A program made the translations under genes and the position numbers. The notes under the pieces are model-generated. The model was not told where the DNA came from and searched no databases. It worked only from the letters and a program-made list of their open reading frames with translations. DNA of 38,134 nucleotides from JBBQKF01 sp038326615 (lineage in GTDB: Bacteria; Bacillota; Clostridia; Saccharofermentanales; UBA5734), in contig JBBQKF010000020.1 of the NCBI GenBank assembly GCA_038326615.1, positions 1 to 38,134 on the forward strand, in the 5' to 3' direction. Shown here piece by piece: positions 33,886-38,134 of the stretch (its first letter is position 1; each line of letters starts with the position of its first letter).

Positions 33886-35235
33886 TTGAAAAATCAAGTT
33901 AAAAGTATAATTTTCAAAAGTGACGCTTCAAGAAAGCTTACTTCAAATAACAAGGATGTTACCAATGCAAAATGGTTTCGTCTTGACAACGCTGCGAAAT
34001 TATACCCCGTAATTATGAAGAGAAGTTATATTTCTACTTTCAGAATTTCGGCAACACTCAAAGAAAAAATTAATCCGGAAATTCTACAAAACGCACTCGA
34101 TTTAATAGTTGAAAGATTCCCATATTATAAGATAAGGCTTCGGAAGGGTTTCTTCTGGTACTATTTTGAGAAAAATAAAGGCAGATTATTAATCGAAGAA
34201 GACGTAAACAATCCTTGCAGAGCTATGAACCGAAAAGAAAATAACGGATATCTTATAAGAGTTCGATATTATAATATGAGAATTGCTGTTGAATTTTTTC
34301 ATGGGCTAACAGATGCTTCAGGCTCAGCAATTTTCTTAAAAACTCTTATCGCCAGATATCTTTTCCTTAAAGATTCAATAGTTATTCCTTGTACAGATGG
34401 TGTTTTTGATTTTAAGTCAAAGCCAGACCCTGAAGAATTTGAGGATGCATATAATAAATATGCTAATTTTAAAGTTATAAGACGTGCTTTTAAGGAGAAT
34501 GCATATAAAATTAAAGGAACATCAAAACCTTTACACACTTTAGATATTGTTACGGGGATTGTCCCACTTGACAATTTGAAAGTGATTTCGAAGAACAAAG
34601 GTGTGTCAATTACTGAATATCTAACTTCGGTATTTATTTACTCAATATATCTGGATCAGCAAGTTCAGAAAAACAGATACTCAGAAAAACCGATTCAGAT
34701 TTCGGTTCCTGTAAACATGAGAAATCAGTATCAATCAATTACAATGAGAAATTTCTCGCTGTTTGTAAGCCCCGGGATAGAGCCTGCATATGGTGAATAT
34801 ACTTTCCAAGAAATTCTTGAGCATGTCCATCATTATATGAGATATGAGCTTAGTTCTAAATATATGAATGCCTTAATGTGCGCAAATGTTAGCTCAGAGA
34901 AGAATCCGATAATAAAAATGGTTCCATTATTTGTAAAAAATATTGCAATGATTATTGGATACAGAAAATTTGGTATTTTAAAATTCACAGCTACTCTCTC
35001 TAATCTTGGAATAATAAAAGTACCACCTGCAATGAAAGAATTTGTAAAACAATTTGACTTGGTTGTTGGGCCATGTACTTATAACCCAATTAATATTGGA
35101 CTTTTAACCTATAATGATAAATTACATATAACTATTACCAGTACAATATCCGAAAAAGAAATAGAAAAATCATTCTTCAGGCATCTTGTTAATGCGGGTG
35201 TTCCAGTAAAAATTGAAACAAACATAAACAACTAA
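33886..35235 (+). CDS. Condensation/alcohol acetyltransferase-like acyltransferase
   Basis: 449 residues resembling the CoA-dependent acyltransferase superfamily (chloramphenicol acetyltransferase, NRPS condensation domains, alcohol acetyltransferases). The key motif HGLTDASG (in VEFFHGLTDASGSAIF, about residue 143) corresponds to HHxxxDG of this superfamily with the first His replaced by Phe; the second structural motif may be ISVPVNMRNQY (about 281). Start TTG 33886 has AGGAAGGA six bases upstream. It is followed after 16 bases by a zinc-ribbon membrane protein, a pairing I recall from other Clostridia. Substrates are unknown; a lipid or glycopolymer acylation role is only a guess. Confidence 0.7.
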   Translation: MKNQVKSIIFKSDASRKLTSNNKDVTNAKWFRLDNAAKLYPVIMKRSYISTFRISATLKEKINPEILQNALDLIVERFPYYKIRLRKGFFWYYFEKNKGRLLIEEDVNNPCRAMNRKENNGYLIRVRYYNMRIAVEFFHGLTDASGSAIFLKTLIARYLFLKDSIVIPCTDGVFDFKSKPDPEEFEDAYNKYANFKVIRRAFKENAYKIKGTSKPLHTLDIVTGIVPLDNLKVISKNKGVSITEYLTSVFIYSIYLDQQVQKNRYSEKPIQISVPVNMRNQYQSITMRNFSLFVSPGIEPAYGEYTFQEILEHVHHYMRYELSSKYMNALMCANVSSEKNPIIKMVPLFVKNIAMIIGYRKFGILKFTATLSNLGIIKVPPAMKEFVKQFDLVVGPCTYNPINIGLLTYNDKLHITITSTISEKEIEKSFFRHLVNAGVPVKIETNINN

Positions 35236-35251
35236 ACTAAAGGAGGTATAA

Positions 35252-35959
35252 ATGTCTTATTGTGTGAATTGCGGAGTAGAGCTTGAAGAAACCGAAAACA
35301 AATGTGTTTTATGCGGATGTGAAGTAACAAATCCAATGAAACCAATTGATAAAAATAAACTTCGCCCTTATCCAGATAAAGTTGATGAAATTGCCAAGAA
35401 AGCCAACCAGCGCTTTGCAGCTATGATTTTGTCTTTGTTATTTGTTTTGCCAGCTGCAATATGCTTTTTCCTTAATATTCTTTATTATAACGATATATTT
35501 TGGAGTGCTTATGTAATTGGTGGATTTGCGTTTTTGTGGACTTGCATTGTTATTCCGTTAATTAACAAGAAAGTAAATACAATGGTTTTCATATTTTTCG
35601 ATTTTATCGCTGCACTATTATATTTATTCATTATCGATAGAATGCTGTCAACTAAGAGTTTCTTTCTTGGATTAGGTCTTCCAATATTAATTCTCGTTTG
35701 GGTTTTTATGGAATTACTTGTATTTCTATATCAGAAAGGAAAAATTGCAGGGTTTCAGATACCAGCACTTGGACTTGTTTTTATCGGATTGTTCTGTGTT
35801 GGTGTTGATTTCATTCTGAATATGTATTTAAAAGAAAATACTATAGTTTCGTGGTCAGTTTTTGTTTTAATATCCGCGAGTATTGTTGCGACTATGTTTT
35901 TTATAATCGAAAAGAAACATACAATTAAGGAAGAGTTGCTGAAAAGGTTTCATTTTTAA
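35252..35959 (+). CDS. Zinc-ribbon multi-pass membrane protein (DUF6320-like)
   Basis: 235 residues. A zinc ribbon at the N-terminus (YCVNCGVELEETENKCVLCGCEV: two CxxC pairs) is followed by about six hydrophobic helices from residue 55 to 225. No catalytic motif is visible. A perfect AAAGGAGG site precedes ATG 35252. The 16-base gap to the acyltransferase suggests a two-gene unit, in which this protein may anchor or supply substrate to it; this is inference. The domain name is from memory and not verified. Confidence 0.75.
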   Translation: MSYCVNCGVELEETENKCVLCGCEVTNPMKPIDKNKLRPYPDKVDEIAKKANQRFAAMILSLLFVLPAAICFFLNILYYNDIFWSAYVIGGFAFLWTCIVIPLINKKVNTMVFIFFDFIAALLYLFIIDRMLSTKSFFLGLGLPILILVWVFMELLVFLYQKGKIAGFQIPALGLVFIGLFCVGVDFILNMYLKENTIVSWSVFVLISASIVATMFFIIEKKHTIKEELLKRFHF

Positions 35960-36152
35960 AAATTTAGAGTTTTAAAGAAAAGTATTTGAAACATATAAAA
36001 TATTTAAAGTATTTACAATTTTGCAAACAAACGTTACAATCAAAAAGAATTTAACCCCTTTATTTATAAATCGTAATTAGATTCAATATAGAAGAAAATC
36101 GATGTGGCATAGCGCTGCCATATTTGCATTTAATGTGTTATGCAATTCACAA

Positions 36153-36209
36153 AAAGGAGGATGATTAATTTATTGCGTTTAATAATTAATTAATCATATT
36201 TATAAAATG
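36153..36209 (+). promoter_or_regulatory. Shine-Dalgarno separated from its start codon by a hairpin
   Basis: AAAGGAGG (36153-36160) is the strongest ribosome site in this leader, but the ATG of the next gene is at 36207. Exactly between them, ATGATTAATT (36161-36170) pairs perfectly with AATTAATCAT (36188-36197), with further inner pairing of TATT with AATA. Folding the hairpin leaves nine bases between the structure and ATG, a normal effective spacing. The only frame opening directly at the site (ATG 36161) ends after ten codons. Confidence 0.6.
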
Positions 36210-37310
36210 AAAACAAAATATTTACAAATTATAGCTTTAATCTTAACTTTATCAGTTTTAACAGGAATAAATGTATCTTGTAGTGGAGGCCTCAAGGTCA
36301 GCCCTGGGATGAAAATCGGAAATGAGGGTGTTGATTTTGCAAAAAAGCTTTCTTCTCAAATTCCATACCGCAGTGCTTACTCAATCGAAGAAAATAATGC
36401 AGCATCTCTTATAGAAGCAGAACTTAAAAAAATGGGGTACAAGCCTTCTGTTGTTTCATTTGTAAAAAACAAACAAACATCACAAAATGTAATTGTTAAT
36501 ATTGAAGGCAATGGTTTTTCTGTTTCCGATGGGACGACTTCTAATGCCGTTCAAATAAGAAAACAGGTTATTGTTGGTGCTCACTACGATTCAAAGATAG
36601 GTCTTGATCAAAAAGTTAAGTTCCCAGATTATGATGGGATTCAAGAAAATGCATCCGGGGTTGGCGCACTGATTTCAATCGCCAAAGAGCTTCTTAATAA
36701 CAAAAAGGGATACGATATCGTTCTTGTTTTCTTTGGAGCAGGTAACGACGGTTTTGCTGGTGCAAATGCATATCTGACAGCAATGAGTAATGAAAGCATA
36801 AGAAGCTGTGATGCAATGTATTGTATCGAAAGCATATATGCCGGAGATAAACTTTATGCTCATTCAGGCCTAAATTCTTTAGCAAGTGGGCGCAAATATG
36901 AAATGCGAAGAAAATTATATGAAATATCTGATGTTGCTATAGCAAATACGATTGATTTAAGGTTCAACGAATCAGATCTTGATCTCGATGTAAATGGGGA
37001 TAAAAAACCTGATGTTTATAGAGAAATCACTATTACAAAATCGGATTATTCGGTTTTCGATAAAAAGAACATTCCTAGTGTTTTTATTGAATCATATGAT
37101 TATTTTGGTTCTGATGTTACAGAACAGATGGAAAGCAAAAACCCTGAATTTGGTGAATCAAAAGGAAAAATTCGAGGAACTAAATTTGATTCATTAAAAC
37201 TTTTAGCCCCTGTATTAGAAAAAGATCGTTTAGAAACACGTGTGAAAAACACGGTATTTCTTATAATTAACGCAATTGAAAAGGGAATATATCAGGCGGC
37301 TTCAAATTAA
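36207..37310 (+). CDS. M28-like secreted protein with degenerate metallopeptidase site
   Basis: 367 residues with a signal sequence (about 4-24) ending in VSCSGG, possibly a lipoprotein at Cys25. The fold signature of M28 aminopeptidases is present: IVGAHYDS (His126), IQENASGVGALI, LVFFGAGNDGFAGANAYL and KSDYSVFDKKNIPSVFIE. Compared with the family (His, Asp, Glu-Glu, Asp/Glu, His), the bridging Asp is Glu147, the catalytic Glu and its neighbour are Gly179-Asn180, and the final His is Tyr281. It is thus probably not an active aminopeptidase. A DVNGDKKPD segment at 261-269 matches the calcium-binding DxNGDxxxD pattern of FG-GAP-type repeats. No start other than 36207 is available because a stop lies 22 bases upstream. 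Confidence 0.75.
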   Translation: MKTKYLQIIALILTLSVLTGINVSCSGGLKVSPGMKIGNEGVDFAKKLSSQIPYRSAYSIEENNAASLIEAELKKMGYKPSVVSFVKNKQTSQNVIVNIEGNGFSVSDGTTSNAVQIRKQVIVGAHYDSKIGLDQKVKFPDYDGIQENASGVGALISIAKELLNNKKGYDIVLVFFGAGNDGFAGANAYLTAMSNESIRSCDAMYCIESIYAGDKLYAHSGLNSLASGRKYEMRRKLYEISDVAIANTIDLRFNESDLDLDVNGDKKPDVYREITITKSDYSVFDKKNIPSVFIESYDYFGSDVTEQMESKNPEFGESKGKIRGTKFDSLKLLAPVLEKDRLETRVKNTVFLIINAIEKGIYQAASN

Positions 37311-37351
37311 GATCGAAATTGTGATGTTTCACATAAGCAATAATTCGGATA

Positions 37352-37762
37352 TTAGTAGAATAGATAAAATTTAAGGACATCTGTGTTAATCCATTTAAAA
37401 TTTATCGATTGAAATTTACCGGGCACAAGTGTAGAAATTTTCTCGTGTTCAACTAAACCATTGCATACACTAGGTTTAGGAACTTCGCAGTCTATTGGCA
37501 AAATATCCGAAAAAAGTCCAATCAACACTTTTTCATTCAATGTAACACAAGCATTTACAACATTTTCAGGAATCAATACGTCCAGTCTGAATCTTACAGG
37601 ATTTTCTATATCAAAAGTGAACTCCATTATCCCGCAATGCTCTCCTGGATGATAAACAGTTTGTCTGACATTAATGGTTTCATCATCAATTAACAATTCA
37701 TGAGTTTTATTTTCTAGTAAAGAAATAGCAATCCCATTAAATCTCTTTTCAAATATTTCCAT
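37352..37762 (-). CDS. Small all-beta protein resembling a GH127 C-terminal domain
   Basis: 136 residues, with AAGGAG seven bases before its ATG, so likely a real gene. No signal peptide or membrane helix. Predicted mostly beta from its alternating pattern. The order 'FRLDVLIPENVVNACVTLNE' (lightly like RIPxWxxxxxVxVNG) then 'FKWINTDVLKFYL' (like RxWxxGDxIxLxL) recalls the beta-sandwich end of beta-L-arabinofuranosidase (GH127) proteins, but no catalytic domain is attached. The resemblance is weak and I would not assign an activity. It converges on the M28-like gene, 41 bases away. Confidence 0.55.
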   Translation of the reverse strand: MEIFEKRFNGIAISLLENKTHELLIDDETINVRQTVYHPGEHCGIMEFTFDIENPVRFRLDVLIPENVVNACVTLNEKVLIGLFSDILPIDCEVPKPSVCNGLVEHEKISTLVPGKFQSINFKWINTDVLKFYLFY

Positions 37763-37986
37763 ATAAACTCCTTACGCTTTATAATATTTCAACTATATAT
37801 TTAAAACATATAATTCAAGCACAATATTTTATATAAAATAAATCTATAAAATATCTTATAAATTATATCATATCATTTAAAATATGCAAAAAATATTTTA
37901 GATTTTGTAAATTGATTAGTATACAGTTTGTTTTCCTATTTCTTTTAAGGTAGATAGATAAATAGATATAAAGACAAATAAATAGT

Positions 37987-38134
37987 AGATAAATAGATTA
38001 ACTAGGCAGATAAATAGTAGATAAATAGATTAACTAGGCATAGTAGATAAATAGATTAACTAGGCAGATAAATAGTAGATAAATAGATTAACTAGGCATA
38101 GTAGATAAATAGATTAACTAGGCAGATAAATAGT
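37987..38134 (+). repeat. 58-bp higher-order tandem repeat at the window edge
   Basis: Two alternating units share their first 22 bases (starting AGATAAATAGATTAAC): a 32-base form (A) and a 26-base form (B). The order is A-B-A-B-A with no mismatches, reaching the last base, so the array continues beyond the window. Degenerate AGATA/AATAG sequence extends upstream to about 37950. The rest of 37763-37986 is A+T-rich without a gene. Confidence 0.92.

Noticed and set aside
36161..36193. Ten-codon leader peptide starting at ATG 36161
   Set aside because: The ATG directly abuts the Shine-Dalgarno with no spacing; the palindrome explanation fits better, although a leader peptide is not excluded.
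37987..38134. CRISPR array at the right edge
   Set aside because: Alternating repeat units are themselves repeated, so there are no unique spacers.

Overview
The window reads as chromosome from a low-GC Gram-positive anaerobe of the class Clostridia. The evidence is gene order (tgt-yajC, dnaG-rpoD-trmK-nif3-like), a class A RNase P RNA, a SCIFF ranthipeptide locus (a marker largely confined to Clostridia), A+T-rich intergenic DNA and strong Shine-Dalgarno sites. Several genes start with TTG behind a good ribosome binding site (scfB, thiI, the first amidase, the acyltransferase). I cannot name the genus. Almost every gene is on the + strand; the exceptions are an fdhD-mobA pair and a small gene at the right end.

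Layout. 1-4.25 kb: tgt, yajC, the SCIFF precursor (48 residues), its radical SAM maturase and an HD-domain protein. 4.4-8.4 kb: DNA primase, the main sigma factor and TrmK. 8.5-11.5 kb: a decayed RHS-repeat fragment, a Nif3-family gene whose stop codon lies inside the P1 helix of the RNase P RNA, 34 tandem copies of a 6-bp unit, and a long Bacteroidetes-style PurM. 11.6-16.2 kb: fdhD and mobA on the minus strand, then a GntR regulator, a cysteine desulfurase and ThiI. 16.2-21.6 kb: a 167-bp MITE-like element, a HypE/PurM-superfamily protein, glyA, a ThrS without the TGS domain, a 33-bp tandem repeat and tRNA-Pro(CGG). 22-25.9 kb: a histidine kinase that has lost its ATPase domain, a DacF-type carboxypeptidase and pdxA. 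26-30.5 kb: an FAD oxidoreductase, a RACo-like [2Fe-2S]/ASKHA protein and 5-formyl-THF cyclo-ligase. 30.5-38.1 kb: two paralogous cell-wall amidases with a second MITE copy between them, an acyltransferase paired with a zinc-ribbon membrane protein, an M28-like secreted protein with a damaged active site, a small beta-sandwich protein and a 58-bp higher-order repeat at the window edge.

How the parts work together. Most genes are housekeeping: tRNA modification (Tgt, TrmK, ThiI with its desulfurase), replication and transcription start (DnaG, RpoD), one-carbon metabolism (GlyA, 5-FCL), translation (ThrS, tRNA-Pro) and cell-wall turnover (DacF, two amidases).

The most notable accessory signals are: (1) two almost identical inverted 167-bp elements with 17-bp perfect terminal repeats; (2) the SCIFF operon, with a hairpin between precursor and maturase; (3) an mRNA hairpin placed exactly between a strong Shine-Dalgarno and the start codon of the M28-like gene; (4) an FdhD without its cysteine motif; and (5) an unusual number of slippage-prone tandem repeats between genes.
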